Origin: JAKFEE01 sp036675815
GTDB taxonomy: Bacteria > Pseudomonadota > Alphaproteobacteria > Rhodospirillales > Magnetospirillaceae
DNA length: 64,000 nt
Direction of reading: 5' to 3'
NCBI GenBank assembly: GCA_036675815.1
Contig: JAKFEE010000017.1
Location: 1-64,000, forward strand
The notes beneath the pieces were generated by a model. The model saw only the letters and a program-made list of their open reading frames with translations. It searched no databases and had not been told where the DNA came from. The position numbers and the translations under genes are program-made. Position 1 is the first letter of the stretch; each line of letters starts with the position of its first letter. Below are positions 25,056-36,411 of this stretch, piece by piece.

Positions 25056-25088
25056 CCGCCGCGGACGCGGCAAGCGGCCCAGCTCCGT

Positions 25089-25559
25089 TCACCCGTGGTC
25101 GCCGGGCGTCGCGACGAGGAAGGCGGCGACAGCCGGGTTGCGGCGCAGCTCGGCGAGGTCGGCGTCGTCTGGCAGCCGTGGCTTGTCGCGGGTGGCGTTG
25201 ACCATGCACAGGAAGCCCAGCGGCTCGCGGCCGGTGGCGCGGAACTGGTGCCAGGTCCAGGCGGGAATGGTGACGAGGTCGTGGGGCCGCACCCGGCGCA
25301 CCTCGTTTCCCAGCAGGCAATGGCCGAGGCCGCGCAGGACCATCACCGCATGCATGTGTTCATGGCGCTCGAGCGTCGAATGGCCGCCCGCCTGCATTTC
25401 GAAATAGCGCAGCTCGCAGCCCAGGGCGGGGTCGGCGAACAGCACCTGGCGCGAAATGGCCTTGAACGGCGCCGCGCCCTCTTCCTTGTACGGCAGCGTG
25501 GCGACCTCGTCCCAGCGGAAGCCTTCCCGGAACAGGCGAAACAGCGGGGAATCGCTCAT
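25089..25559 (-). CDS. Cupin, probable 1-methylthio-xylulose-5-phosphate methylsulfurylase type
   Basis: A 156-residue single-domain cupin. Motif 1 is seen as HSTLERHEHMHAVMVLRG and motif 2 as VRPHDLVTIPAWTWHQFRA, giving His/Glu metal ligands. Its ATG overlaps the RuBisCO-like gene stop by 4 nt. In Rhodospirillum rubrum an RLP isomerises 5-methylthioribulose-1-phosphate, and a linked cupin then releases methanethiol and yields 1-deoxyxylulose-5-phosphate for isoprenoid synthesis. The coupling here supports the same role, but that is inferred from context rather than from diagnostic residues. Confidence 0.7.
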   Translation of the reverse strand: MSDSPLFRLFREGFRWDEVATLPYKEEGAAPFKAISRQVLFADPALGCELRYFEMQAGGHSTLERHEHMHAVMVLRGLGHCLLGNEVRRVRPHDLVTIPAWTWHQFRATGREPLGFLCMVNATRDKPRLPDDADLAELRRNPAVAAFLVATPGDHG

Positions 25560-26701
25560 GGCGCACCATAGGGATGGGCGGCGACGGCGCCGACGAAGGC
25601 GGCCGTCTCCGCCGTCAGGCGCTCGCGCGCCGCCAGCAGGCCCCCGCCGATCAGCAACATGACGTCGCGGCCGTAGAAGTCGAGCATTTCGGCGACTCGC
25701 GCCGTGGTCATGCCGCCGGCCGGCACCGGTACGGTCGGGCGCAGGCCCAACCACGGCGCCCGGGCGGCCTCGGCCAGCACCCCGCAGGTCCCCGGCGAAT
25801 AGCCGAAGCGGCCGCCGTGGTTGGGGAATACCGTGGCATCGGCGCCGAGCAGCCGGAACAGCTTGCCCAACAATAGCGGCGGCGCGATACGCGCGGCGCC
25901 GGCCATGGCCGGGTGGGCCATGAAGGCCACGCCCGGATGTTCCTGGCGCAGGATGGCGAAGGCCGGCAGCCCGACCACCATGGGTGCGATCAGAAGCATA
26001 TCGACGCCGGCTTCGATGGCCGTCGCCGCCTGCCGGCGAAGCTGGTCGAGATTGCCCGACAGGCTGGGGAGGTAGCGGGTGCGCCCGCCGGTCGCGGCAT
26101 TGGCGCGCGCCACCGCCTCGGCGCAGGTGGCGACGCGGTCGGCGAAGCGGCTGTAGGGCTGGTCGGCCAGGCCGTGATCGTCCTTGATGAAGTCGATGCC
26201 GCCCCGTGCGAAGCGCTCGGCCAGTTGCGCCAGGCCGGCCGCCGGCAAGCCCTGGGGTTTCAGCGCCGAGCAGGTCAGCGCACGGCCTTCGGCCCCTGCC
26301 CGTCGGCGCAGCCCCGGCAGGCCGAGATTGGGGCCGCCGAACGTCGCTGCCAGTTGCGGTGGGAAGACCACATCCTGCAGCACAACGTCGTCGTGGATCG
26401 AGGTGTTGCCGAACAGCATGTTCATCATCTGCCCGGCCTCGAGGCCGGTGGTCGCCAGGGCGAGGCCGACGTGCACGTCGAATAGGCCTTCGCTCCTGTC
26501 GTCGATGCGCAGAACGCGGCCGACGATGTTCGACAGCACGAAGGGGTCGTCGATCGCCTCGACCGGCATCTCGACGCTCTGCTCGGTGGCGATGGTGCGG
26601 GCACGCGCCTCGATGGACCGGACATCACTGCGGACACGGTAGGTCGCGACCATCGTTTCGCTGTCGGTAACCGGAACCGGGGTGGTGGCGGCGTCGTTCA
26701 T
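25556..26701 (-). CDS. RuBisCO-like protein (form IV, RLP)
   Basis: A 381-residue large-subunit homologue lacking carboxylase chemistry. The RuBisCO loop motif appears as GIDFIKDDHG. Lys173 corresponds to the carbamylated lysine and Asp175 to a metal ligand, but the usual second ligand Glu is His176. The other active-site block is TCSALKPQGLP with Lys148. Such replacements define form IV proteins. The closest functional model is the R. rubrum enzyme that isomerises 5-methylthio-D-ribulose-1-phosphate. Translational overlap with the cupin and an upstream DUF4863 gene make a sulfur-salvage operon. Confidence 0.88.
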   Translation of the reverse strand: MNDAATTPVPVTDSETMVATYRVRSDVRSIEARARTIATEQSVEMPVEAIDDPFVLSNIVGRVLRIDDRSEGLFDVHVGLALATTGLEAGQMMNMLFGNTSIHDDVVLQDVVFPPQLAATFGGPNLGLPGLRRRAGAEGRALTCSALKPQGLPAAGLAQLAERFARGGIDFIKDDHGLADQPYSRFADRVATCAEAVARANAATGGRTRYLPSLSGNLDQLRRQAATAIEAGVDMLLIAPMVVGLPAFAILRQEHPGVAFMAHPAMAGAARIAPPLLLGKLFRLLGADATVFPNHGGRFGYSPGTCGVLAEAARAPWLGLRPTVPVPAGGMTTARVAEMLDFYGRDVMLLIGGGLLAARERLTAETAAFVGAVAAHPYGAP

Positions 26702-26780
26702 CGGCGTCCTCAATGTCCTTCGCGGGAAAGACACGGCACCAGCGCGTCCCAAGTCAACGGAAAATGCTGCGGTCGGTGAG

Positions 26781-27245
26781 CTAGCGCGTGAACGCGATCT
26801 TTCCCTCGGGCAGCAGATACAGCACCAGTGCCCGGCCGCCGGTCACCGTCGGCCGATGCGCCGAGTTGGGGCCGTAGACGCACCATCCCCTGCCCTTCCC
26901 GTCGAAGCGCGCGTCGGCGCTCACCGGCATGGTCAGGCAGATCTCGCCGTTGGGATGGCTGTGGTGGGGACCGACGACGTCAGTCAGGTCGACGATGTCG
27001 ACACTGAGATCATGGCTGTCGGCAGCAGGCTGGATGACCCGGCCGTAGCGCCGTCCCGGCGCGCCTTCGGCGCACATCCAGCCGGCGGCGATCGCCTCGT
27101 GGCACGCGGCCTCGATCTTGCCGACGACCTCGCCATCGCTGGGAAAGGTGGCATTCAGGTGATCGGCAAGGGTGCGATCGACGAGGCGGCCGGCAATCTC
27201 GCTGGCAATCGGCAGCATCAGCGCACGGAACTGGTCGGGAGTCAT
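26781..27245 (-). CDS. DUF4863 family protein (4-hydroxylaminobenzoate lyase-like)
   Basis: A 154-residue protein with an N-terminal helical half and a C-terminal cupin-like half containing GPHHSHPNGEICLTMPV and FDGKGRGWCVYGPNSAHRPTV. The HxHPxxE pattern and the later His suggest a metal site. The family includes the enzyme named 4-hydroxylaminobenzoate lyase. Here it is the first gene of the RLP-cupin set (79 nt before RLP), so a role in thio-sugar handling is possible but unproven. Confidence 0.75.
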   Translation of the reverse strand: MTPDQFRALMLPIASEIAGRLVDRTLADHLNATFPSDGEVVGKIEAACHEAIAAGWMCAEGAPGRRYGRVIQPAADSHDLSVDIVDLTDVVGPHHSHPNGEICLTMPVSADARFDGKGRGWCVYGPNSAHRPTVTGGRALVLYLLPEGKIAFTR

Positions 27246-27291
27246 GCGGTTCCTCTTGAGTTATTCTTATTTCATCTTAGCAACCGGGGCA

Positions 27292-28910
<1,619 letters not shown>

Positions 28911-28914
<4 letters not shown>

Positions 28915-29975
28915 GCGGTCGTCTTCCTGGGGTCAAAGGCGTCGCGCACTGCCTCGCCGACGAACACGAGCAGGGACAGCATCAGCGCCACGACGACGAA
29001 GCCGGTGATGCCCAGCCACGGCGCCTGTAGGTTCTCCTTGCCCTGGCGCAGCAGGTCGCCCAAGGACGGCGCTCCTGGCGGCAGGCCGAGGCCGAGGAAA
29101 TCGAGCGCGGTCAGCGCGACGATCGAGGCGTTGAGGATGAACGGCGTGAACGTCAGGGTGGCGACCATGGCGTTCGGCAGGATGTGCTTCCACATGATCT
29201 GAGCGTCGCCCATGCCCAGGGCGCGGGCGGCGCGCACGTAGTCGAAGTTGCGCGCGCGCAGGAACTCGGCGCGCACGACGCCGACCAGGCTGGTCCAGTG
29301 GAACAGCGCCAGGATGAGCAGCAGGGTCCAGAATCCCGGGGTGACGATGCTGGCCACGATGATCAGGATGAACAGCTGCGGAAGCCCGCTCCAGATCTCG
29401 AGGAATCGCTGGAACACCAAGTCGGTCCACCCGCCGAAATAGCCTTGAACGGCACCGGCGGCGATGCCGACCACCGAACTGACCAAGGTCAGGGCCAGCC
29501 CGAACAGCACCGAAATGCGGAAGCCGTAGATCAGCCGTGCCAGCACGTCTCGGCCCTGGTCATCGGTGCCCAGCAGGTTTTCCGACGACGGCGGCGCCGG
29601 TGCCGGCACCGGCAGGTCATAGTTGATGCTGCGGTGGTCGTAGCGGATGGGCGGCCACAGCATCCAGCCGGCTTCGGTGATCTTCTCGGCGATGTAGGGA
29701 TCGCGATAATCGGTGTAGGTCTCGAAGTCGCCACCGAAGGTGGTTTCGGGGTAGTCGACCAGAACCGGGAAATACAACTCGTCCCGATAGCTGATGATGA
29801 TGGGCCGCTCGTTGGCGATGAACTCGGCGAACAGACTGGCGACGAACAGGAACAGGAACAGCCACAGCGACCAGAAGCCGCGGCGGTTGCGGCGGAAGCC
29901 GGCAAGGCGCCGGCGCGTCAGCGGCGTGATGCGAAAGCCCAAGAACCGCGCGCCGGTGACGTCTGCCCTCCGCAT
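28911..29975 (-). CDS. yejE: Peptide ABC transporter permease YejE
   Basis: A 354-residue inner-membrane permease of the OppC type. It has a long N-terminal region with one helix (WSLWLFLFLFVASLFAEFI) and a periplasmic loop including YETYTDYRDPY-like sequence typical of YejE. Five C-terminal helices and the EAA loop RAARALGMGDAQIMWKHILPNA follow. The ATG overlaps the yejB stop (ATGA) and its own stop overlaps yejF, so translation of the three is coupled. The start is defined by the coupling. Confidence 0.93.
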
Positions 29976-31081
29976 CACGATGCGCGCCCCTCGAAATCGA
30001 TGCGCGGATCGACCACGTGGTACAGCAGGTCGCTGACCAAATTGAGCAGCAGCCCGATCAGGCTGAAGAAATACAGTGTGCCGAACATCACCGGATAATC
30101 GCGGTTGAGTGCCGCCTCGAAGCCGAGCAGGCCGATACCGTCGAGCGAGAAGATCACCTCGATCAGCACCGAGCCGGTGAACAGGATGCCGACCAGCGCG
30201 TTGGGGAAGCCGGCGACGATCAACAGCATGGCGTTGCGGAACACGTGGCTGTAGAGGACGCGCCGCTCCGACAGCCCCTTGGCGCGGGCGGTGACCACAT
30301 ACTGTTTGTTGATCTCTTCGAGAAACGAGTTCTTGGTCAGCATGGTCAGCCCGGCAAAGCCGCCGATGACCAACGCGGTGACGGGCAAGGCAATGTGCCA
30401 CAGATAATCGACGATCTTCTCCCACCAGTTCATCTGTTCCCAGCCCAGCGAATAGAGGCCGCGCAGTGGAAACCATGAGACGAAGCTGCCGCCGGCGAAC
30501 AGCACCACCAGGAAGATGGCGAACAGGAAGCCTGGGATCGCATAGCCGACGATCACCATCCAGCTCGACACCACATCGAAGCGTGAGCCGTCGCGCACGG
30601 CCTTGGCGATGCCTAGCGGTATCGACACCAGATAGATGATCAGCGTCGACCACAAACCGAGTGAGATCGAGACGGGCAGCTTGTCCAGAACCAGCGCGGT
30701 CACCGCGCGGTCCCGATAGAAGCTGTTGCCGAAGTCGAAGGTGGCATAGTTCTTCATCATGTCGACGAAGCGCTCATGCGCCGGCTTATCGAAGCCGAAC
30801 TGGCGCTCGAGTTCCTTGATGAAGGCGGGATCGAGGCCGCGGGCACCGCGATAGGCGCCGCCTTGCTGCCCGACCGCCTGCGGGGCCTGGGCGCGGCCCG
30901 CCTCCTGGCCGCCAGCCCCCGAAACGCGCGCCGTCGCCTCGACGGCCGTGCCCTGCAGCCGGGACAGGATCAGTTCGACCGGGCCGCCGGGGGCAAACTG
31001 CACGATGATGAAATTGACCACCATGATCCCGAACAGGGTCAGGGGAATGAGCAGCAGGCGGCGGATGACATAGGCGAGCAT
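29975..31081 (-). CDS. yejB: Peptide ABC transporter permease YejB
   Basis: A 368-residue OppB-type permease beginning [24 protein letters not shown], with six helices and the EAA loop [25 protein letters not shown] periplasmic insertion rich in Ala, Gly and Gln (near residues 50-80) precedes the [23 protein letters not shown] segment common in YejB. It starts only 4 nt after the yejA stop and overlaps yejE by 1 nt or more. It forms the membrane channel with YejE. Confidence 0.93.
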   Translation of the reverse strand: MLAYVIRRLLLIPLTLFGIMVVNFIIVQFAPGGPVELILSRLQGTAVEATARVSGAGGQEAGRAQAPQAVGQQGGAYRGARGLDPAFIKELERQFGFDKPAHERFVDMMKNYATFDFGNSFYRDRAVTALVLDKLPVSISLGLWSTLIIYLVSIPLGIAKAVRDGSRFDVVSSWMVIVGYAIPGFLFAIFLVVLFAGGSFVSWFPLRGLYSLGWEQMNWWEKIVDYLWHIALPVTALVIGGFAGLTMLTKNSFLEEINKQYVVTARAKGLSERRVLYSHVFRNAMLLIVAGFPNALVGILFTGSVLIEVIFSLDGIGLLGFEAALNRDYPVMFGTLYFFSLIGLLLNLVSDLLYHVVDPRIDFEGRAS

Positions 31082-31085
31082 CGTC

Positions 31086-32948
31086 TCAGTTCTTCTCGGC
31101 GGCCGTCGGGACGGCGGCACGCGCGCCCGCCGCGGCCTGGGGTGCTGCGGCGCTGGGCTTGATCCACCAGCTCATGAACTGCGTGCCCTGCGTCGGGGTT
31201 TTCTCCGGGCGGCCGAACTTGTCCCAATAGGCGATGCGGTCGTAACCGATGTGCCAGTGGGGGATCACGTAGTGGTTCCACAACAGCACCCGATCGAGCG
31301 CCCGGGTGCGCTCGATCAGCGCATCGCGATCGGGTGCGGCGATCACCAGCTCGACCAGCCGATCGATCGCCGGGTTCGAGATGCCGACCAAGTTGCGGCT
31401 ACCCGGGGTTTCGGCTGCGCCAGAGCTCCAAAAGCTGCGCTGTTCGTTGCCTGGGGACAGCGACTGCCCCCACACCTCGACGATCATGTCGAAATCGAAA
31501 TTGTCGGTGCGGTTCTTGTATTGCGTGGAATCGACGGTGCGGACGGTGGCGGTGATCCCCAGACGGCGGAGATTCCTGGTGAAGGGCAGGGTGATGCGTT
31601 CCCAGATCGGCTGTTCGATCAAAATCTCGAACTCGAACGATTGCCCGGTCGCGGCGTTGACCAGCCGGCCGTCGTGCACCTCCCACCCAGCCTCCTTCAG
31701 CAGGTCCATCGCCTTGCGCAAGTTTGGACGAATATTGCCGGAGCCGTCGCTTTTCGGCGCGCGGTATTCCTCGGTGAACACCTGCGGCGGGACCTGATCG
31801 GCCAAAGGTTGGAGGATCGCCAGCTCGCCTTGCGACGGCAGGCCCCGCGACGCCAGCTCGGAATTGGAGAAATAGCTCTCGGTACGCGTATACTGGCCGT
31901 AGAACAGGTTCTGGTTGGTCCATTCGAAATCGAACGCATAGGCCAAGGCCCGGCGCACCCTCGGATCCTCGAACAGCGGCCGGCGAAGGTTGAAGGCGAA
32001 GCCCTGCATGCCGGTGGGGCGATCGTGATCTATCTTCTCTTTCTTGGCCCGCCCCTCGCGCAGCGCCGGGAAGTCGTAGGAGATGGCCCAGGCCTTGGCC
32101 GAGTTCTCGAGGCGCCAGTCGTAAAGGCCGCCCTTGAACGCCTCGAGAGCCACGGTCGTGTCGCGGTAATAATCGTAGCGGATACTGGCGAAATTGTACT
32201 GGCCGCGGTTGACCGGCAAGTCCTTGCCCCAATAGTCCTTCACCCGCTCGTAGACGATGTAACGGCCCGGCTCGAAGGCGCCGATGCGGTATGGGCCGCT
32301 GCCCAGCGGCGGTTCCAGGGTCGTCTGGGTGAAGTCGCGGCCTTCCCAATAGTGCTTGGGCAGGATCTGCATCTGCCCGATGATCAATGGCAGTTCGCGG
32401 TTTTCCCCGGGTTTGAAGGTGAACTTGACCTTGCGGTCGCCCGTCTTTTCGGCCTTCACCACGTCGGCGTAGTACAGGCGGAAGGTGGGCAGGCCCTTAG
32501 TCTTCAGCGTCTCCAGCGAAAAGATCACGTCGTCGACGGTGATCGGCCGGCCATCGTGCCAGCGGGCCTCGCGCCGCAGCGTGAACTCCACCCATGAGCG
32601 ATCGGCGGGAACGGTGATGGTTTCGGCGATCAGGCCATATTCGCTGAAGGCCTCGTCGGCGGAGCTGGCCAGCAGCGTGTCGAACGGCATCAGCGATCCG
32701 GCCGCCGGCTGCCCTTTGATGGTGAACGGGTTGAGGTTGTCGAACGTGCCGATGGCGTGCAAGCGGGCATCCCCGCCCTTCGGCGCGTTGGGATTGACAT
32801 AATCGAAGTATTGGAAATCCGGCGGGTATTTGGGCTCGCCATGCATCGCCAGGCCATGCACCGCGCGCACCTCCGCGTCGCCCTCGGCCAAGGCGGGAGC
32901 GCCAAGACCAAGCGTGATCAGTGCCGCGGCGAAAATGGTCTTGAACAT
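31086..32948 (-). CDS. yejA: Peptide ABC transporter substrate-binding protein YejA
   Basis: A 620-residue periplasmic family-5 binding protein. It has a signal peptide (about 1-21, ending ALA) and the YejA-type start [29 protein letters not shown]. The family core [14 protein letters not shown] and [25 protein letters not shown] is present. The end is low-complexity Ala-rich. It captures oligopeptides for the YejBEF channel. It is the first gene of the operon. A candidate -35 (CTGACA) overlapping the hisN stop region and a TATAGG -10 could form its promoter, but the spacing is long. Confidence 0.92.
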   Translation of the reverse strand: MFKTIFAAALITLGLGAPALAEGDAEVRAVHGLAMHGEPKYPPDFQYFDYVNPNAPKGGDARLHAIGTFDNLNPFTIKGQPAAGSLMPFDTLLASSADEAFSEYGLIAETITVPADRSWVEFTLRREARWHDGRPITVDDVIFSLETLKTKGLPTFRLYYADVVKAEKTGDRKVKFTFKPGENRELPLIIGQMQILPKHYWEGRDFTQTTLEPPLGSGPYRIGAFEPGRYIVYERVKDYWGKDLPVNRGQYNFASIRYDYYRDTTVALEAFKGGLYDWRLENSAKAWAISYDFPALREGRAKKEKIDHDRPTGMQGFAFNLRRPLFEDPRVRRALAYAFDFEWTNQNLFYGQYTRTESYFSNSELASRGLPSQGELAILQPLADQVPPQVFTEEYRAPKSDGSGNIRPNLRKAMDLLKEAGWEVHDGRLVNAATGQSFEFEILIEQPIWERITLPFTRNLRRLGITATVRTVDSTQYKNRTDNFDFDMIVEVWGQSLSPGNEQRSFWSSGAAETPGSRNLVGISNPAIDRLVELVIAAPDRDALIERTRALDRVLLWNHYVIPHWHIGYDRIAYWDKFGRPEKTPTQGTQFMSWWIKPSAAAPQAAAGARAAVPTAAEKN

Positions 32949-32995
32949 GCGCCTTCCTGTCGTTGGACCCTATATTGGGGCACGTGGTGGCGGTG

Positions 32996-33793
32996 TCAGG
33001 CCTGTTCGCTCGCCAGAAGGTGCAAGGCCTGCGCGTGGGTGCGACGGTCGCCGCAGGCCAGCACGCGCCCGTCGGAGTCCAGGCCCAGCGATTGCCCCCG
33101 CCAATCGGTAATGATCCCGCCGGCACCCTCGATCACCGGCACCAAGGCGCAGTAGTCGTAAGGCTTGAGCGTCGTTTCGACTACCACGTCGACGAAGCCG
33201 ATGGCGAGCAGGCCGTAGGCATAGCAGTCGGCGCCGTAGCGCGGGTGCTTGACCGCGTCGTGAATGCGCGCCCACGGCGCGACGTCGTCACCGACGAACA
33301 ACTCGGGCGCGGTCGTATAGAGATAGGCGGCATCGAGCCGCGGGCAGGCCCGCACCTGTGCGTGCCGCCCTTGGAATGTCGTCGGCATGCCGGCGACGCC
33401 GACCCAGCGCTCGCCGATGATCGGCTGGTCGATGATGCCGAGCACCGGCCGCCCTTGGTGCAGCAGGGCGATGAGGACGCCGAACGACGGTTTTCCGGTG
33501 ATGAACGCACGGGTGCCGTCGATCGGGTCGAGCACCCATACGAATTCGGCATCCAGCCTGTCCGAGCCCTGCTCCTCGCCGAACACCCCATGCTGGGGCT
33601 GATGCGCCGCAATCAGGCGGCGCATCGCGGCTTCGGATTCGCGATCGGCGATGGTGACGGGGCTAGCGTCGGACTTGTCGTCGATGGCGATGGGCGTGCG
33701 GAAATAGCGTCGCAGCACCTCACCGGCGGCATTCGCCAAGCGGCCGGCGAAGGTGATGAACTCCTGCGGGCACACCGTGCCATGTCCGCTCAT
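32996..33793 (-). CDS. hisN: Inositol monophosphatase family protein, histidinol-phosphatase (HisN) type
   Basis: A 265-residue Mg-dependent phosphatase. It shows the IMPase signature GEEQGS then WVLDPIDGTRAFITGKP (metal ligands Glu and two Asp) and the second motif KPYDYCALVPVIEGAGGIITDWRG. The RAFITGKPSFG sequence and total length match HisN proteins that dephosphorylate histidinol phosphate, rather than CysQ. A role on another sugar phosphate cannot be excluded. The start at 33793 follows AAAGGAG. It lies 47 nt upstream of yejA on the same strand. Confidence 0.82.
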   Translation of the reverse strand: MSGHGTVCPQEFITFAGRLANAAGEVLRRYFRTPIAIDDKSDASPVTIADRESEAAMRRLIAAHQPQHGVFGEEQGSDRLDAEFVWVLDPIDGTRAFITGKPSFGVLIALLHQGRPVLGIIDQPIIGERWVGVAGMPTTFQGRHAQVRACPRLDAAYLYTTAPELFVGDDVAPWARIHDAVKHPRYGADCYAYGLLAIGFVDVVVETTLKPYDYCALVPVIEGAGGIITDWRGQSLGLDSDGRVLACGDRRTHAQALHLLASEQA

Positions 33794-33872
33794 GCTCGCT
33801 CCTTTGACTTCATCCCGCCGCCGGCCCCACTCTCCGCACAATCGCCTCCACTGACAAGTACGCAGACGCCCG

Positions 33873-34535
33873 TCAGCCCTGGGGCGGCGGCGCCGCAGGG
33901 CTGATGCTGCGCAGGTAGGCGATGAGGTTGGCGCGGTCCTGCGGGTCGGGTACGCCGGCGAAGGTCATCTTGGTGCCGGGCACCGCCTCCGACGGCTTCG
34001 TCAGGAAGGCGCTCAGGGCCTCGTAGGTCCACGTGCCTTCCTCGGCACTCAGCGCGCTGGAGTAGCGGTAGCCCTCGTGCGTGGCAATGTCGGCCCCGAC
34101 GACGCCAAACAGGTTTGGCCCGACGCGGTTGCCGCCGCCGTCGTCGAAGGTATGGCAGGCGGCACATTTCCTCGCCACGCTTTGGCCGGCCTGTGCGTCC
34201 GCCGTGGCAATCAACGCCAGTGCCGCATCACCGTTCGGCGCTGCTCCGCCTTCGTCGGCTGGTGCCGCCTCTCCCTCGGGTGCGGCGGCCTGCTGCTCCT
34301 CGCCTGCGGGCGCAGCCTCCTCGCCCTCGGCTGCCGGGGCCTCTTCGCCTTCGGGCGCGGCGGCCTGCTGTTGCTTACCCTCCGGCGCGGCGGTCGGGGC
34401 CGTCGCATCTTCGGCAACGGTCTCTGACGGTTCGTGCCCCGAAGGGGTGATCATGTCGCCCGCGATGTTGATGCCCACCACGAGCATCAGCGCCACCAGA
34501 ATGGCTCCTATGATGTTGGAAAAGGTGCTGCCCAT
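33873..34535 (-). CDS. Membrane-anchored c-type cytochrome (CycM-like)
   Basis: A 220-residue cytochrome with an uncleaved N-terminal anchor (residues 6-24). A 60-residue low-complexity linker built from Ala/Pro/Glu/Gly units (repeats of AAPEGE and EEAPAAEG) follows. The class I cytochrome c domain has heme attachment CAACH at 124-128, VGPNLFGVVG and the axial Met at 190 (GTKM). CycM-type proteins carry electrons between the bc1 complex and terminal oxidases. The long flexible tether would let the heme domain reach partners. It is divergent from kdsB, as in relatives. Confidence 0.9.
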   Translation of the reverse strand: MGSTFSNIIGAILVALMLVVGINIAGDMITPSGHEPSETVAEDATAPTAAPEGKQQQAAAPEGEEAPAAEGEEAAPAGEEQQAAAPEGEAAPADEGGAAPNGDAALALIATADAQAGQSVARKCAACHTFDDGGGNRVGPNLFGVVGADIATHEGYRYSSALSAEEGTWTYEALSAFLTKPSEAVPGTKMTFAGVPDPQDRANLIAYLRSISPAAPPPQG

Positions 34536-34676
34536 GCGTGCTCCCGTCGGTCGTGAAATCAAAAATTCGAACGCACTCTAGCGGCATGTGCTTGTCAGGT
34601 CCAACCCGCCCGATCGGGTGGCGTCGGCGGGCGCAACCCGATATATGTGGCACGAGCCAGCCAGGAACAGGTGTCG

Positions 34677-35447
34677 ATGTCCACCGCAATCGCCGCATCC
34701 CGCCCCCTCGTCGTCATCCCGGCCCGCCTGCAGGCGACGCGCCTGCCGGGCAAGCCGCTGGCCGATATCCATGGCGAGCCGATGATCGTCCATGTCTGGC
34801 GCCGGGCGTGTGAGGCCGGTATCGGCCCGGTCATCGTTGCCTGTGCCGAGCCGGAGATCGCCGCGGCGATCGGCCGCGCCGGCGGCGAGGCGGTGCTGAC
34901 CCGGCCCGACCATCCGTCGGGCTCGGATCGCGTGTTCGAGGCGGTCGAACGCTGCGACCCCGAACGGCACCATGATGCGGTCGTCAACATCCAGGGCGAC
35001 CTGCCGACCATCGACCCGGCCGCGGTCCGCGCGGTGTTCGCCCCACTGGCGCAGATGGGTGTCGACATCGCCACGCTGGTCACCGAAATCACCGTGCCCG
35101 CCGAACGCGACGACCCCAACGTGGTGAAGGCGGTCGTGTCGATAAGCACTGGCCAGCGCAGCGGCCGTGCGCTTTATTTCAGTCGCGCCGCCGTGCCGGC
35201 CGGCTCCGGCCCGCTCTATCACCACATCGGCCTCTATGCCTTTCGCCGCGAGGCCTTGGCGCGCTTCGTCGCCCTGCCGCAAGGCGTGCTCGAGCGGCGC
35301 GAAAAGCTGGAACAGCTCCGCGCCCTCGAAAACGGCATGCGCATCGACGCCGCCCTCGTTGACACGGTTCCCCTGGGGGTCGATACTCCCGCCGATCTCG
35401 ACCGCGCCCGTGCCATGCTGGCGCCCAACGGTGCCGCCAGCCGATGA
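34677..35447 (+). CDS. kdsB: 3-deoxy-manno-octulosonate cytidylyltransferase
   Basis: Activates KDO to CMP-KDO for lipid A-core synthesis in the cytoplasm. The 256-residue product has the family signature [17 protein letters not shown] near residues 12-28, [24 protein letters not shown] with its metal-binding Asp, and the late [15 protein letters not shown] segment. ATG 34677 is chosen, with GTG at 34671 in the same frame. It overlaps pheA by 4 nt. The presence of KDO activation fits a Gram-negative with LPS. Confidence 0.93.
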   Translation: MSTAIAASRPLVVIPARLQATRLPGKPLADIHGEPMIVHVWRRACEAGIGPVIVACAEPEIAAAIGRAGGEAVLTRPDHPSGSDRVFEAVERCDPERHHDAVVNIQGDLPTIDPAAVRAVFAPLAQMGVDIATLVTEITVPAERDDPNVVKAVVSISTGQRSGRALYFSRAAVPAGSGPLYHHIGLYAFRREALARFVALPQGVLERREKLEQLRALENGMRIDAALVDTVPLGVDTPADLDRARAMLAPNGAASR

Positions 35448-36316
35448 CCACAGATCCCGCCAACGCCATCTCGTTCCAGGGCCTTCCGGGCGCCTACTCG
35501 CACCTGTCGTGCCGGGTTGCCTATCCCAAGATGGAACCGCTGCCGTGCCAGTCCTTTGAGGACGCCTTCGCCGCGGTGCGCGAGGGCATGGCGGCGCTGG
35601 CGATGATCCCCATCGAGAATTCCGTCGCCGGCCGGGTGGCCGACATCCACCACATCATGCCCGATTCCGGCCTGCACATCGTCGCCGAGCATTTCCAGCG
35701 GGTAAATCATCACCTGCTGGCGCCCAAGGGAGCGACGATCGAGACCGTGCGCACGGTGCGCAGCCACGTGCACGCGCTGTCGCAGTGCCGCAACCTCATC
35801 CGCGCCTTCGGCTGGAAGGCGGTGGTCGCCGCCGACACCGCCGGCGCCGCCGAGGAAGTGGCGCAGAAGAACGACCCCACCGTCGCCGCCATCGCCTCCG
35901 AGCTGGCCGGCGAGATTCACGGTCTGGTGTCGCTCAAGGCCAGCATCGAGGACGCCGAGCACAACACCACCCGCTTTGTCATCATGGCGCGCGATCCGGT
36001 GCGGCCCGACCCGCAGCGGGGGCCGATCGTCACCAGCTTCGTCTTCCGCGTGCGCAACGTGCCCGGCGCCCTGTACAAGGCGCTGGGCGGGTTCGCCACC
36101 AACGGCATCAACATGACCAAGCTGGAGAGCTATCAGATCGGCGGCCAGTTCGTGGCGACGCAATTCTTCGCCGACGTCGAAGGCCATCCCGAGGAGCGCG
36201 GCCTGCGCCTGGCCCTGGAGGAACTGGATTTCTTCTCGCGCGAGGTACGCATCCTCGGCGTCTATCCGGCGCATCCCTTCCGCTTCCGCAGCCGCGCCCT
36301 GGCGGCGGAGGATTAA
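35444..36316 (+). CDS. pheA: Prephenate dehydratase
   Basis: Converts prephenate to phenylpyruvate in phenylalanine synthesis. The 290-residue monofunctional enzyme (no chorismate mutase domain) has [14 protein letters not shown], then [16 protein letters not shown] and [10 protein letters not shown]. The C-terminal ACT domain has [24 protein letters not shown], where ESYQ stands in place of the common ESRP phenylalanine-binding motif, as in many alphaproteobacteria. The start overlaps kdsB (ATGA). The inverted repeat downstream may act as terminator. Confidence 0.94.
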   Translation: MTTDPANAISFQGLPGAYSHLSCRVAYPKMEPLPCQSFEDAFAAVREGMAALAMIPIENSVAGRVADIHHIMPDSGLHIVAEHFQRVNHHLLAPKGATIETVRTVRSHVHALSQCRNLIRAFGWKAVVAADTAGAAEEVAQKNDPTVAAIASELAGEIHGLVSLKASIEDAEHNTTRFVIMARDPVRPDPQRGPIVTSFVFRVRNVPGALYKALGGFATNGINMTKLESYQIGGQFVATQFFADVEGHPEERGLRLALEELDFFSREVRILGVYPAHPFRFRSRALAAED

Positions 36317-36328
36317 TCCAGCTTAGAG

Positions 36329-36394
36329 GCGGACGGAGCGCGGACCCCAGGTCCGCACGCGGAATGCGGAGCTGGAGCTCCGCGCTCCGTCCGC
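36329..36394. repeat. Extragenic palindromic element with alternative folds
   Basis: Outer arms GCGGACGGAGCGCGGA (36329-36344) and TCCGCGCTCCGTCCGC (36379-36394) pair perfectly over 16 bp. Inside lie two competing hairpins: CGGACC/GGTCCG (36341-36355) and GCGGAGCT/AGCTCCGC (36366-36383). It sits between the convergent pheA and M23 peptidase stops, so it can serve as a terminator. Its design is that of a REP-type dispersed repeat. Confidence 0.65.
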
Positions 36395-36411
36395 GCCTTA
36401 AACCTGCCCGC

